A model generated the notes under the pieces. The model had not been told where the DNA came from. It was given only the letters and a program-made list of their open reading frames with translations, and searched no databases. DNA of 64,000 bases, from positions 1 through 64,000 of the forward strand of contig JAWRVZ010000492.1 of NCBI GenBank assembly GCA_037043235.1. The letters are read 5' to 3'. Source of the stretch: Rhodeus uyekii. Taxonomy: Eukaryota > Chordata > Actinopteri > Cypriniformes > Acheilognathidae. The position numbers and the translations under genes were made by a program. Shown in pieces: positions 42,735-54,606 of the stretch (position 1 is the first letter of the stretch; every line of letters starts with the position of its first letter).

Positions 42735-43518
42735 ACCTAGAGGATCCTCCATCTCACATCGTAACAAAAAAAAAAAAGAAAATTAAAAAAAAAGTTTGAA
42801 ATGGAAATGCTGGAAGTCATTTTACTGTTTAATACTATTTGTTTGTTTTCAGATGTTTTACACAACATGATCAGCAACTTACGAGAGGAGCCCTGACAAT
42901 GCTCACATGGCTAAGGAGGTCTTAGGAGAGTGGAGGCATCAATTAATCTGAAGCTCATCCGCTAATTAAGGTCTAGGTCAAGGCCTAACCCTACACTCAA
43001 GGTCACATACCAGGAGGCTCACAGAGAGCCTAAACTTACCAATGTAATACGAGTGGAGCTCAGGGGAGCAGAAACCTCACTAAATGAGTGTAGATCTTAT
43101 GCATCTATAGAGAGAGGAGGCCTGATAATACTTCACATGGCTAAAGAGGTCTTCATACCTGAAGTTGTACAAGTGGTGCAAAAGCCAGGAACCACACAAA
43201 GAACCAGCAACACAGACAAGAACACTTCCAGATAATGTAACATCTGACAGAGACAAGTGAATACTAGAGGGCTTAAGTAATAAACACTGAATGATAAACA
43301 GCTGACGAGACTAATGAACAGTGATTAGACACAGACAGGTGCAGGAAAGACATGAAGGATACATGGAAGGGACATGGATGTGAAAGACTGTGACACCAGC
43401 ATAGAGTTCCCTTTTGAAAGTGAATCTATGAATCTGCCTTTATTGTCACCTTACTTCAATTTATCTTTACGAAGGTTTGCAAGTTATCAAACTCAATAAA
43501 AATCTAATTTTTATATGT

Positions 43519-43612
43519 TACCGTTTTATCCCAAATTCCATTGTGGCATAAAACAGTACTGTTTCCATTCATTAAGAATTTGACACACGTATGTTACACT
43601 AGATGAATTTAC
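43519..43612 (-). pseudogene. FHL CCP9 exon relic, unit A
   Basis: The minus strand contains TAGTGTAACATACGTGTGTC and TTCTTAATGAATGG, then a Trp-coding TGG, as in CCP9 exons, with small deletions and frame breaks. It lies upstream of FHL-4, so it belongs to another dead copy. Confidence 0.65.
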
Positions 43613-43990
43613 ATACAATTCTTCAGGTTTAGATGAATATATGTATTCATACATTTATGAATACATTTTTTAAATAATTTTATAAATTATTCACTTTGGG
43701 TGTGAGCACAAAATCTGGGTGAATGACTAAAATGCACAATACACATAATTTCACACTGAAATTCAAGCCCTGTAACACCAACATTATTCATCTGGAGCAA
43801 ATGAAATGTTTGAGTGAAAGGAGGTGAGAAAGCGCAGCTGCTATCATGCAGTATCATGAGAATCTAAATATAAATATGGAAAATTTGTATCTAAAATCTA
43901 TATTTTTGACAATACTACATTGCACTTAGTTTATCCATTTTTAAAGAAGCGTTTTAAAAAGACTACTATTGAAGTGTTAATGTCTATATA

Positions 43991-44966
43991 CAGTAATACC
44001 TCGAAATACAAGCATAATCCGTTCCAGGGCAACTTGAATTGGTCGTATCTAGAATCATGTTTTCCCATAAGAAATAATAGAAAACAAATTAATTTGTTAC
44101 ATATCCGTAACAATGGAAGAAAAGATGTTTTTTTATTGGTATAGACACACACACACACATATTTATAGTACAGACATACAGTAAAAGGATTCGTGTGATA
44201 TCAAATAAATAGTGTGGTTATACGTTTTTCAGACAGTAGACAGACAGCATGCAAGTGCGGAAGAAAAAGGGAGGGGGTTGGTACGTCGACACTTAATTCC
44301 GTATCATACCATACATGAACATTACATAACCTACATAAACTTAAATTAACATAACTAAACTTGGCTTACATATTTTTTGTAACTTTTCTATTTTATATTA
44401 CTGTTTTGCTTGTTTCCTGACTCACTTTCACTTGGCGCAGACCTTACTAACGGAATACCTATCGAGGGAGATTTGTTTCTGTCTCCCTTTTTAAAAAAAA
44501 GTAAGGTACGCATCATCAAAAAGCGCCCAAAGCACAACCAGTAGACAATTTATCAGGGTGTTTCTTTTCAATGCTGAGCTCTTGCAACACCTGCGTATCG
44601 TCTGTAGATCAATCAACTCCTCAGTCGACAGTTTCTCCTGCTGCTAGATGACTGACGCGGCACCGCGCCCATATTTATCAACAATTTCATGCTTCATTTC
44701 CATGGTCATCATGCGCTTCTTCTTCTCACTTCCATCCTTACCACTCACTTTCTTAGAGCTCATCGCTAATATGAAGAATAATGAACAAAATAGAGAAAAA
44801 ATCAGTTACTTGCGGGCGACGCGTACAGAAGTCAGTGAACACTGAAGTGAATGTGCGTCAGTACACGTGCTCGTATCTCGTATATTTACTCGTATCTAGA
44901 AGCAAAAATCTGCCTGAAGGCTTGCTCGTGTCTTGGAATACTCGTATGTAGAGACGCTTGTATCTC
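43991..44966 (-). mobile_element. pogo/Tigger-like transposon, unit A
   Basis: Left end CAGTAATACCTCGAAATACA after TA; the other end reads CGAGATACAAGCGTCTCTAC in reverse. 44763-44650 encodes MSSKKVSGKDGSEKKKRMMT then MKHEIVDKYGRG, the start of a CENP-B/pogo helix-turn-helix, followed by a stop. Defective. Confidence 0.7.
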
Positions 44967-44967
44967 G

Positions 44968-46260
44968 AGGTCTCAAAAATTGTTGGCATAATCTTCACCC
45001 ATAGATTGATGAACTTTTTTGTGTAAGATCACATTTCGAATTTCAAATGTTGCTCACATGACGTCAATTATCCATAACTGTTTAAGCTCGGTACACAATG
45101 CTTGTGCGCGAAATTCACACAATAAGAAAACAAGCATATGGAAGTCCATTTCCACCACATAAGGAAAAAATAATAATAATTCGAGCATGGAAACTCGAAA
45201 TTATGACTGACTTGCTAAGTCCAAATAATGACTGACTTACTAAGTAGTTCAAGTAATTCAACAGTAATTCAACTGTTCAAGAGGGAAATGGCCTGTGGAA
45301 AGAAACTGTTCCTGTGCCTAGGGCTGTTCCTCCTGAAATAATGACTATCTCGAGAGCACATTTGATTCGACACAGGATAAACTGTGAACAAAATAAGGAA
45401 TGCTTTAATCGTAGTTTTACTAAAGTTATAACAACTTCAAACCTCTGGCCAATGTCATGATTATAGATGGGTGCACCAAAAAATGGTTTTGAAACTGATA
45501 GGGAAACGGTGCGAGTTCTCTTGTGGCTTTTAAATGAAGGGGTTGATTTGAGACTGAGGAGGCGTGTGTATCATAACTTTGTGGATCCATCTATAACCAT
45601 GACATCGGCCAGTTATTGTTCAATGAAAAATAAAGTTGTAAAGTTGTTCAATGAAAGCTGCCACCGCAGCAACGTATGTTTTGATCTTTCTGCGCCAAAG
45701 CGTGTTCTTGATCAAAATCATTTCAAAAGTGCTTTTGCTCAGCGCTATATTGTTCCACTAATAATGCAAGAATTTCATTATTAGTAAAATCCCGATTGAA
45801 GTATTCACAGTTCATCCTGTGTTGTTTGGATCAATGTGCTCGCAAGACAGTCAGTCATTATTTCGACTTTTCATGCACAATTTTTTTTTCTTTTGTAGCG
45901 GAAATGAGCTTTCATACAAACAAGTCAAAATCAGAAGAAAAAGCTGTCTCTTCCGCTTTCCAGCAGGACGTCCCTTTAAGAAGAGTGTTGTGTTGAGATG
46001 AAAAGAGCATACCCTCATAGCAGCACAGCCAACGAAGTCTTGCATGATTGACAGGTTAGACAGCCTATCAGCACCAGCTGTCGGAGTGATAGTAGAAGCG
46101 CAGCCAGCTCTCAGAGCGCCAAAGACAAAAACCCTCACAAGAAAGAAAAGTGAAATGTATTGATGTACATGATGTGAGTTATTAAATGAGAATGTACATG
46201 TGTGAGTTTGGTGTCTTATTACACAAGTGTTGCCGCGATTTGTTTGTTTCATCCAAAAAA
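44968..46260. mobile_element. Unclassified repeat region, unit A
   Basis: Parts (45040-45130, 46000-46100) are inverted copies of the interior of the element at 39954-40517. A 105-codon frame (45467-45784) is kept in unit B only in part and has no recognisable domain. I do not call a gene. Confidence 0.35.
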
Positions 46261-46499
46261 ACAAAGGTCATATGAGTAGGCAGATACACTTTCAGCAGAT
46301 GAACTGAGAATTTCTCATTTTACCCTACAGTCTCAATTGACAATTTGTCAGTCAGGTATGTGGCATATATTTGCTTGTATAGTGACGCTGGCTATCCAGT
46401 AATGCAATTACAAGACCATATGAATTTGCTTACCTCGATGTGTGCTTTGAATATATTCACTTAGAGGCAAAACTCTATTCAGCTCAAACTCTAAGCCAG

Positions 46500-46835
46500 A
46501 AAAGACAGGAGAGTAATGGTTTGAATGTTAAGTTTATTCTGAAGCATTGTTAAGTTTTATTTTACTGTAACGTGGAAGTAGACTGAAGTGTGTGTAGCAC
46601 TCCTGCAGCAACGTCTGTCCATCTTCATTCACATCTGTGGGATCATCAGATCTTAAGAAAACTGATCAATGCAAAAGTATAGGCTTGAGAACACTAATGT
46701 TGAGTTTACACACACTCATTTAATTTTGCACTACAAAGTCAAAATAGATTATTATAATTCAAATGTGGTTAGTAACAAAACGTTTAATATTTTTTACCTC
46801 AGTGTTTTACTCCAGCTTTCTTTCAGCTTATGCGT
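46500..46835 (-). other. Orphan FHL 3' exon block, unit A
   Basis: UTR exon (acceptor near 46652; AATAAA on the minus strand near 46530) and stop exon (46796-46835) without CCP exons upstream. The tandem duplication junction cuts them off at about 47036. The twin block in unit B (57460-57790) is still followed by FHL-6 exons. Confidence 0.55.
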
Positions 46836-47041
46836 TCTGGATCAAAAAATAAATTACAAAAAAAAAACATTTAAATTTCATTAATATACAGACTAAACTT
46901 AGTTAAGCCAAATCTATATTAACTAAATGTTTTCTCAGTAAGGATGCATTAAATTGATCAAAAGTGACAATAAAGACATTTCTAATGCTAAAGATTTTTT
47001 TTAAAATAAATTGTCTTTTTGAATTTTCTATTCAGTTTTTT

Positions 47042-47960
47042 GGTCTCGGGGAGACCAAAATGTCGGAATACATGGTGGAATAGAAGGTATGGTATTCAAG
47101 GTTACGGTGATCGGTGATTACTTGGAACAGCTCCCTCCAGCCATTCCTCCAAGGCTAACTTGATAGCCAGGAACTCACGATTCCCAATGTCATAGTTGCA
47201 CTCCGCCGGGGTCAGCTTCTTGGAGTAGAAGGCACATGGATGGAGTCGTGCAGGCTCACCCTGCCGCTGAGACAGTACAGCTCCTACCCCTACGCTGGAA
47301 GTGTCGACTTCAACCACGAATGGGAGTTCATGGTCCGGATGAGCGAGGGTAGGAGCCGTACTGAAGGCCATCTTGAGGTGTTGAAAGGCCTTTGTAGCTT
47401 CCGGTGTCCAGGACAGGGACTTGGGTCCTTTCCGGAGCAGTGCAGAGAGGGGTGCAGCTATGGAGCTGAACTTATGGATGAAGCGGCGGTAGAAATTTGC
47501 AAAGCCCAGAAATCGTTGCAGGTCTTCAATGGTTGTGGGTTGAGGCCAGCTCTGCACTGCTCTTACTTTCCCCTGGTCCATCTTGACGCCGCTCTGGTTG
47601 ATGATGTAACCAAGAAAGTGGGTACAGCTGCGGTGGAACTCACACTTCTCCAGTTTGAGAAATAGATGGTGGTCCCGGAGTCATTGGAGGATCTGCACAA
47701 CATGGTTCTGATGTTCCAATTAAGTTATGAGAATATACTAGGATGTCGTCGATATAGACTGACAAATCTGTTCAGGACAATCTCTGAGAATTTAGTTCAT
47801 AAAACCTTGGAATATGGCAGGAGCGTTGGATAGTCCGAAGGGTATGACTTTGTACTCGTAATGACCAGAAGGGGTAATAAAAGCAGTTTTCCATTCGTCA
47901 CCTTTCTTTATTCGGATGAGGTTGTAGGCGCTGCGCAGGTCCAACTTTGTGAAGTTGAAT
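47042..47960 (-). mobile_element. Second copy of the Gypsy RT/RNase H fragment (start of unit B)
   Basis: 47102-47581 is almost identical to 36260-36739 (one Ala to Thr in FVVEVD, and two or three other changes). 47042-47086 corresponds to 35810-35848, so about 400 bases between were lost at the junction. Confidence 0.8.
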
Positions 47961-49129
47961 TAGTTCATTCGAGGCTCCCGCAAATTTAATTAATTCGTTC
48001 ACAGCTCCCTGTCTCATGACTTTCACTTCATTTGTTTTCTGCACTATTATAATAAATTCACTCATTTGCACTTGAATCCTTGCTTTCCCCTCTCCCCCCT
48101 CAGCTGAAGTGCATTACAGTAAATTGTCAAGTGTTTGAGTTTGTCAATTATTAGTGTTTATATGAGATCTTAATGGTTATAATTTTAACTGCAATTAGTA
48201 GGGTAAAACCTCAAAAATATTTAAAATGGGCATTTGTGGTGGTGTGGAACGAATATATTGACTTTTAGTGCATTCCTATGGGGACATTTGTTTTGGTATA
48301 AGAGCATTTTGGTTTCCAAGCTTGCTCTTGGAACGAATTAAACTCATAAACCCAGGTATTACTGTATTTTAATGATTTCTTCTAATTTATATACAGGTCA
48401 TTGTTGCTTGTGACCAATTATTAAAGCATTTACTTTTCCATATTCAAACACTGGAGAATAACGATGATTATTGTCTGAACCTCTAACTGAGAGAAATAAC
48501 ATTTTAGTATGTTTTGGGGAAATTTAGTACTTAAACTAGTGGCCTTGTTAACCACGTGATTGAAGATTTACATTCGTCCATGAATGGATGTTTTCTTAGT
48601 GAATTTGTTTAAGACAGTCACAATCCTTTAACCTTTCGTCATCTTCTGCTGATGAAACTATTCTTGACTAAAATGTTTTCAAATAGGCTAAACTTCTGAC
48701 TCCTGATCTTTCATTTTTAGTCGATTTTAAATTGTGAAAATAGAAAAATTGTAAATGGTTTTAAGTGTAATCCTATTGCAGTTTACAAAAAAAAAAAAAA
48801 AAAAAAAAAAGCCCAACATTCATCCATAGATGCCTTGAACTGAAAAAGTCGAAAATATAAAATAATTCACATTTATATTGTCAATGGGTTAAACTCAAAA
48901 TAATTTGAACTTATCTGGAAAATAATTTTGTACAAAATATTTTCAATTCAAAAATTGCAATTTTATTCCAAATCTGATTTTAAATCAGCCATTATTGAGA
49001 AAAATAATTACTGCTTCCTCATCCAAAGATTGAAACCTAAGATACAATTACAACACCAATATGAATTTGCTTACCTTGATGTGTGCTTTGAATATATTGA
49101 TTTATTAGAGGCAAAATTCTATTCAGCGC

Positions 49130-49530
49130 AAACTTTTAATCCAGAAAAGACAGGAGAGTAATGGTTTTAATGTTAAGTTTATTCTGAAGCAGTGTGAACA
49201 GTCTTATTTTACTGTAAATGTGTAGTTTAAGTGTGTGGAACTCCTGCAGCAACGTCTGTCCATCTTCAGTCACATCCGTGGGATCAGATCTTAAAGAAAA
49301 CTATGATTAATGCAAAGGTACAGGCTTGAGGACATTAATGTTGAATTCACACACGTCTACCAATAATCATTACAGATCCTTATCCCATTCTAATTTTAAA
49401 ACTGCAAAATATATTGTAATTCAAATGTGGTTAGTAACGATATCCAAACGTTTAATCGTTTTTACCTCAGTGTTTTACTCCAGCTTTCTTTCAGCCTATG
49501 TGTTCTGGATGAAAAAAGAAAAAAAAACAA
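49130..49530 (-). other. FHL-5 3' exon block
   Basis: Twin of 38300-38680. It would be untranslated, since the FHL-5 frame stops at 49784. Confidence 0.5.
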
Positions 49531-49783
49531 CATTCAGTGGCTCGGATTAAAAAGCCCAACGGGTATATGGCCCGCAGTAGTTTGCCCACCCCTGGTCTAG
49601 AGCAACTGCAGGCAAACCTGATGACCTCAATTCACATAGAAATGAAATTACACAAACTCATAAAAATTTAGAAATAGCGCCACATACTGTTATAATGACC
49701 ATGTAACATCTGGCCAAAATGTCACAGACCAGGACATGGTTTTTGCTTTGCGGAAACCATTTCAAAATTCAGTAATTAGATAT

Positions 49784-49923
49784 TCATAGATATTCTGTAT
49801 CCTTCCCATTCATTAAGAATGAACTTTGACATGCGTATGTTACACTAGATCCATCTACATAATTCTTTTTAGGATCCGATATAATGAATGCATTTCCCAC
49901 CTTTGGAGGACTGCCACAACCAA
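49784..49923 (-). CDS. FHL-5 half CCP9 exon with stop
   Basis: Reads VGCGSPPKVGNAFIISDP, then YVDGSSVTYAC, then NGKDTEYL and TGA. The last codons come from intron fused by the deletion at about 49797. The exon has no donor if this stop is used. Confidence 0.75.
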
Positions 49924-51197
49924 CTTCAAGTGAAAAAAGAAACTGATATTCATGAACTCCAATAAGACTGAGATTAACATTTTCAATAGACTGTCCACTT
50001 TATGCTGTTGCTCACAAACATGTGATGAGAATCTCACCCTCACAAACTGGAGTCTCCCATGTACCACGGACACATTTAATGTTGGTTGATTTGAACCCTG
50101 GATCACATTCAAATACTGTCGTTTCTCCATCACGAAAGGTCTTTTTTGATTGCTTTAGTTTTCCATGGTCAACACTGGGAAAAGCACCACATTCTTTCTC
50201 CTCTGTGAAAACAGGAAGCAAATTTCAGTTCACTATAATATTTCTGACAACAGATTGACAGCAATGAAACTCACGGATGCACAGAGGTTTTTCAGACCAG
50301 GAGCCTTTGCTGCATGTCACGGAATCCCACCAGTTCCCTGAGAATGGTTTATAACCCTCGTTGCAGGAGAAAAAGGCTTTTTCCTTAGTAGAGGAGCGGT
50401 TGTGTGTGAACCCGTTTTTCACAGAGAGATCAGGACACGATTTCTGCTTTACTGTGAGAAAATGGTTTAAAAACTTTAGATCACATATTTTGAGTTATCA
50501 TTGTTAAGATATACACAATGCATGAGGGGAGTGGGATGAAAACGTAACAAATTTTGGATCTCTTTCATTGTTTATATATGAAATTCAAATTTACAAGTTC
50601 TCTTTGGAAGCAATAAAAAATATTTACGTTTCCCGAAAGACAAATCAAGTACACTTTACCTTCCATTTCAAAAACATGTTCACCTTTAGCAATGTTTAAT
50701 ATTTAGCAGATTCTGCAAGGAGTGTAAACTTTTTAGATTGACTGTATAATGCTTTGATTACCGCATTTTCCCGCATATATCCCGCGGATTATACCAGATT
50801 TTACAAACCCCACGGGGGGGGGGGGGGGGGGGAATATATCACCAATTTTTTACACGTAATATTTCAATATAAAATTGCGGCATTTTCTTACTGTTTTTCT
50901 GTCTTGCACGGGTTGTCTGCCTCTGTACTGTCAGTCTTACAGCTGGCGCTGATAGGCTGTCTGACCTGTCAATCATGCAAGACGACGTCATTGGCTGTGC
51001 TGCCACGATAGCGTGCTCTTCTCATCCGATCAACATGCTTCCAGGGGGAGAAGCATTTATTTTTCTTCTGATTTTGACTTGTGTTTGTTTTCTTATTGTT
51101 TGAATTTCGCGCACAACCACTGTGTACCGAGCCTGAACAGTTATGGATAATTGACATCATGCGAGCAACATTCGAAAATTCGAATTGTGAACTTGCA

Positions 51198-51234
<37 letters not shown>

Positions 51235-52765
51235 ATGGGTGCGGGATATCTGAGGGTGCGGATTATACCAACGATTTTTTACACAAACCCCCAAAACCCG
51301 CGGGATATATGAGGGTGCGGATTATATGCGGGAATATATGGTAAATATTTAAAAATTTATTTCTGTAACATACAAGTGCATTCAGTCTGGAAATTACAGG
51401 CGATTTATACAGGCTGCTCTGGTTCAAACCCAATTTTATATTTATACTGTATTTCTGAACTGATGTTGTCTTTGTGGCAGATGAGAAACAATCTCTGCAT
51501 TTGGGATGTTTGGGGATTCACACATTTTTAGTGTAGAACTAAATTCCATCAGATTAATTAGATTTTATACGACAATGATTAATTTGTACAAATTGTAACA
51601 TTAATATCAGCACATACCACACAGTGGATTTGGTGTCCATCCGTCTCGAGTGCATGTGGCTTCTCCTTCTAATTTTCCTTCCTTTGTAAAATATCCATTC
51701 AAGCAGCTGTAAGGATGTTTTGCTCCCAATGTCCTATCGTCTCTGAAATAGGAGCGCCTCCAATACACATTCTGGTCATGTGGATTTTCACATGTAATTT
51801 CTGAAACAAGATTTACATTTTAGTAACACGCATTAAATTCAACTCATAATCCAGAAGTGTTTCTATAATCTTACCCAAACAACTAGGCTGATAATCCCAC
51901 TCCCCATTCTCTTGACATGTAAATGATTTGTCGTTTTCCTTCATGCCAACGATTATGCGTCTTTCATCACAGGTGATCTCCACTCTTTCTCCAGGTCTGA
52001 AAAAAGCTTTACTCGCTGGTTTGATCCCTTTTACTCTGATAATTGGTGATTTCAATTCACAAGTTACTTCTGTAAAGACAAAATTAAAAGAAAGCAACAA
52101 CAAATCTACGGTCTTTTCTGCTGGAGACAATGACAAAATAAATGTAATACCATATGAAATAAATGTTAAAAAAATAGAGTTTTAGTTTCTACATGCAGTT
52201 TTGTTTTTGAATGTTTGTGAGATTACAGCTTTCATAATGAAAAATCTGGAAAGGAGGATTTCACTATTATTTCACAATGGTTTGTTATGTAACAGTGGTG
52301 CATTACCATTGCATTCTGGCTTTAGAGTCCAACCAAATCTAGAGCATCTGGGGATTCCTTCTCTACGCTTGAATCCTCGTGAACATCTGTATTGTAATAT
52401 GGCATCTTTCCGATATTCTTTTGTTCGATTATAAATACCATGTGGTATATCAGGCGCTGTGCATGTTATATCTGTCAAGAGCAAGGGAAAGGAATTTGAA
52501 TAAAGCACAGAATGTCATTGAGGAACACAGAAAAACAGGTGTTGTGCAAGCACCACTCTACGGTTTGAGCTACAGGAAAGCTAAACACTAAAACTACAGT
52601 CAAATATTTTGGGAATAGCATAGAATATATATTCAAGTCAATACAGTATAAATTGAAAAGACATTTAAAAAAAGAAAGAAAAGTAAATCACTTGCCTTGA
52701 CATTGGGCAACATTGAAGGAAAACAACCAAAAGGCGAAGCCGAGGAGTTTTACAGGAACTCTCAT
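49784..52765 (-). CDS. FHL-5: short factor H-like gene in tandem unit B
   Basis: Exons: signal 52696-52765, CCP4 52307-52471, CCP5 51875-52069, CCP6 51618-51800, CCP7 50275-50451, CCP8 50038-50202 and half of CCP9 from 49923 to a TGA at 49784-49786. The join is 1,095 nt: 364 residues, five complete CCPs and a C-terminal half domain. Unlike its twin FHL-4, the A run in CCP9 keeps the frame (AAA AAG AAT TAT), so it reads through to NGKDTEYL and stop. The half domain has only the first two of four Cys, so they cannot form the usual pairs. It may be a working secreted protein; that is inference. The loss of CCP1-3, CCP10 and the rest of CCP9 is shared with FHL-4 and predates the duplication. Confidence 0.72.
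50038..50202 (-). CDS. FHL-5 CCP8 exon
   Basis: CCP domain EKECGAFPSVDHGKLKQSKK to GTWETPVCEG; four Cys; acceptor CACAG|AGGAG; phase 1-1. Confidence 0.85.
50275..50451 (-). CDS. FHL-5 CCP7 exon
   Basis: CCP domain KQKSCPDLSVKNGFTHNRSS to GSWSEKPLCI; four Cys; phase 1-1. Confidence 0.85.
50761..51341. mobile_element. Tc1/mariner-type element in FHL-5 intron
   Basis: Ends CCGCATTTTCCCGCATATAT and (reverse) CCATATATTCCCGCATATAA between TA dinucleotides. Runs of about 19 G (50814-50832) and 34 A (51198-51231) are much longer than in unit A. Confidence 0.68.
51618..51800 (-). CDS. FHL-5 CCP6 exon
   Basis: CCP domain EITCENPHDQNVYWRRSYF to GWTPNPLCG; four Cys; phase 1-1. Confidence 0.85.
51875..52069 (-). 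CDS. FHL-5 CCP5 exon
   Basis: CCP domain EVTCELKSPIIRVKGIKPAS to GEWDYQPSCLG; four Cys; phase 1-1. It differs from FHL-4 by a few bases (CQENGEW for CKENGEW). Confidence 0.85.
52307..52471 (-). CDS. FHL-5 CCP4 exon
   Basis: CCP domain DITCTAPDIPHGIYNRTKEY to GWTLKPECN; four Cys; phase 1-1. Confidence 0.85.
52696..52765 (-). CDS. FHL-5 signal-peptide exon
   Basis: MRVPVKLLGFAFWLFSFNV then AQCQ; donor AG|GCAAGT (GC type). Confidence 0.85.
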
Positions 52766-53245
52766 TTTGATCTCAATTCACAAGTACTTTCTCGGTCTGT
52801 CTCTGATACTCTTGCCTGCTTGGAGATCAACAAGTTATTAATTTACCAAAGTCAAAAAGAGTTCTTACACCAGAACGCTTTGCACAAGCAATATTTCCAG
52901 GATTTAAAAAAAGTTGTCATACACACACTAAAAGAAAAGTTTCTTTAGAGAGTCACTTTTATTTAACACGTAAACAGGAAGCAAAGGGCCAGTTCCAAAA
53001 TAATGTTCTCCACTTATCCATGTTCTTCTTGCATGAAATCATAGTGCATTATGTGGTGACTGAATCTGTTCCATAGAGCATCAGAAATGAGTGAGATTGA
53101 AGACTCACAACACTTTCAAACATTGCAAATGTACAGTTATTGCAAAATGAATCTGTAACTGCCATTACAAAGAATGGAGCAATCTATTGAAATTAAAATA
53201 CGACTGACTGCTTAAATTGTGGTTGACTCTTATGACCTAGAGCAG

Positions 53246-53480
53246 AGGTTTTCAAAGTCAGAGACAGTGGGCCTCCCTTTTGACACAACCCACCCAGTGC
53301 CACCTCCCCCATAAATGCGCGATTGCGCGCCACCAAAGCTTCAGCGTCACAGCCAATTGCAGCCACGACAGAGTGACATTACAGGGAAATGTAAAATGAA
53401 GGAAGTTTAATACAAGTTCAGCAAGTTATTGACTATCAATTTTTACAACTCTCCATGCCTCCCCTGGCCTCCCATTCCCT
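53246..53480. mobile_element. hAT element upstream of FHL-5, right end lost
   Basis: Twin of 42457-42734 with intact left flank ACCTAGAG. Near 53465 it runs into sequence that in unit A begins near 42880, so the right terminal repeat and about 130 bases beyond are deleted. Confidence 0.7.
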
Positions 53481-53805
53481 CACATTCTGGTCCCCTCAAC
53501 TTACGAGAGGAGCCCTGACAATGCTCACATGGCTAAGGAGGTCTTAGGAGAGTGGAGGCATCAATTAATCTGAAGCTCATCCACTAATTAAGGTCTAGGT
53601 CAAGGCCTAACCCTACACTCAAGGTCACATACCAGGAGGCTCACAGAGAGCCTAAACTTACCGATGTAATACGAGTGGAGCTCAGGGGAGCAGAAACCTC
53701 ACTAAATGAGTGTAGATCTTATGCATCTATAGAGAGAGGAGGCCTAATAATACTTCACATGGCTAAAGAGGTCTTTATACCTGAAGTTGTACAAGTGGTG
53801 CAAAA

Positions 53806-54204
53806 GCCAGGAACCACACAAAGAGCCAGGAACCACACAAAGAGCCAGGAACCACACAAAGAGCCAGGAACCACACAAAGAGCCAGGAACCACACAAAGA
53901 GCCAGGAACCACACAAAGAGCCAGGAACCACACAAAGAGCCAGGAACCACACAAAGAGCCAGGAACCACACAAAGAGCCAGGAACCACACAAAGAGCCAG
54001 GAACCACACAAAGAGCCAGGAACCACACAAAGAGCCAGGAACCACACAAAGAGCCAGGAACCACACAAAGAGCCAGGAACCACACAAAGAGCCAGGAACC
54101 ACACAAAGAGCCAGGAACCACACAAAGAGCCAGGAACCACACAAAGAGCCAGGAACCACACAAAGAGCCAGGAACCACACAAAGAGCCAGGAACCACACA
54201 AAGA
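53806..54204. repeat. Minisatellite, 21 copies of a 19-bp unit
   Basis: The unit GCCAGGAACCACACAAAGA repeats head to tail over exactly 399 bases with no visible variation. Unit A has a single copy (43188-43206). Since 19 is not a multiple of 3 and the unit has no stop in any frame, long open frames appear on both strands; none is a gene. Confidence 0.95.
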
Positions 54205-54508
54205 GCCAAGAACACTCCCAGATAATGTAACATCTGACAGAGACAAGTGAATACTAGAGGGCTTAAGTAATAAACACTGAATGATAAACAGCTGACGAGA
54301 CTAATGAACAGTGATTAGACACAGACAGGTGCAGGAAAGACATGAAGGATCATTAGAAGGGACACGGATGTGAAAGACTGTGACACCAGCATAGAGTTCC
54401 CTTTTGAAAGTGAATCTATGAATCTGCCTTTATTGTCACCTTACTTCAATTTATCTTTACGAAGGTTTGCAAGTTATCAAACTCAATAAAAATCTAATTT
54501 TTATATGT

Positions 54509-54606
54509 TACCGTTTTATCCCAAATTCCATTGTGGCATAAAACAGTACTGTTTCCATTCATTAAGAATTTGACACACGTATGTTACACTAGATGAATTT
54601 ACATAC
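54509..54606 (-). pseudogene. FHL CCP9 exon relic, unit B
   Basis: Twin of 43519-43612, nearly identical. Confidence 0.65.

Noticed and set aside
45467..45784. 105-codon plus-strand frame with near copy at 56507-56758
   Set aside because: The start and length are not conserved between twins, there is no domain, and it sits in repeat DNA.
53675..54250. Overlapping open frames of 147-191 codons on both strands
   Set aside because: They are produced by the 19-bp minisatellite, whose unit has no stop in any frame. Unit A lacks the frame.
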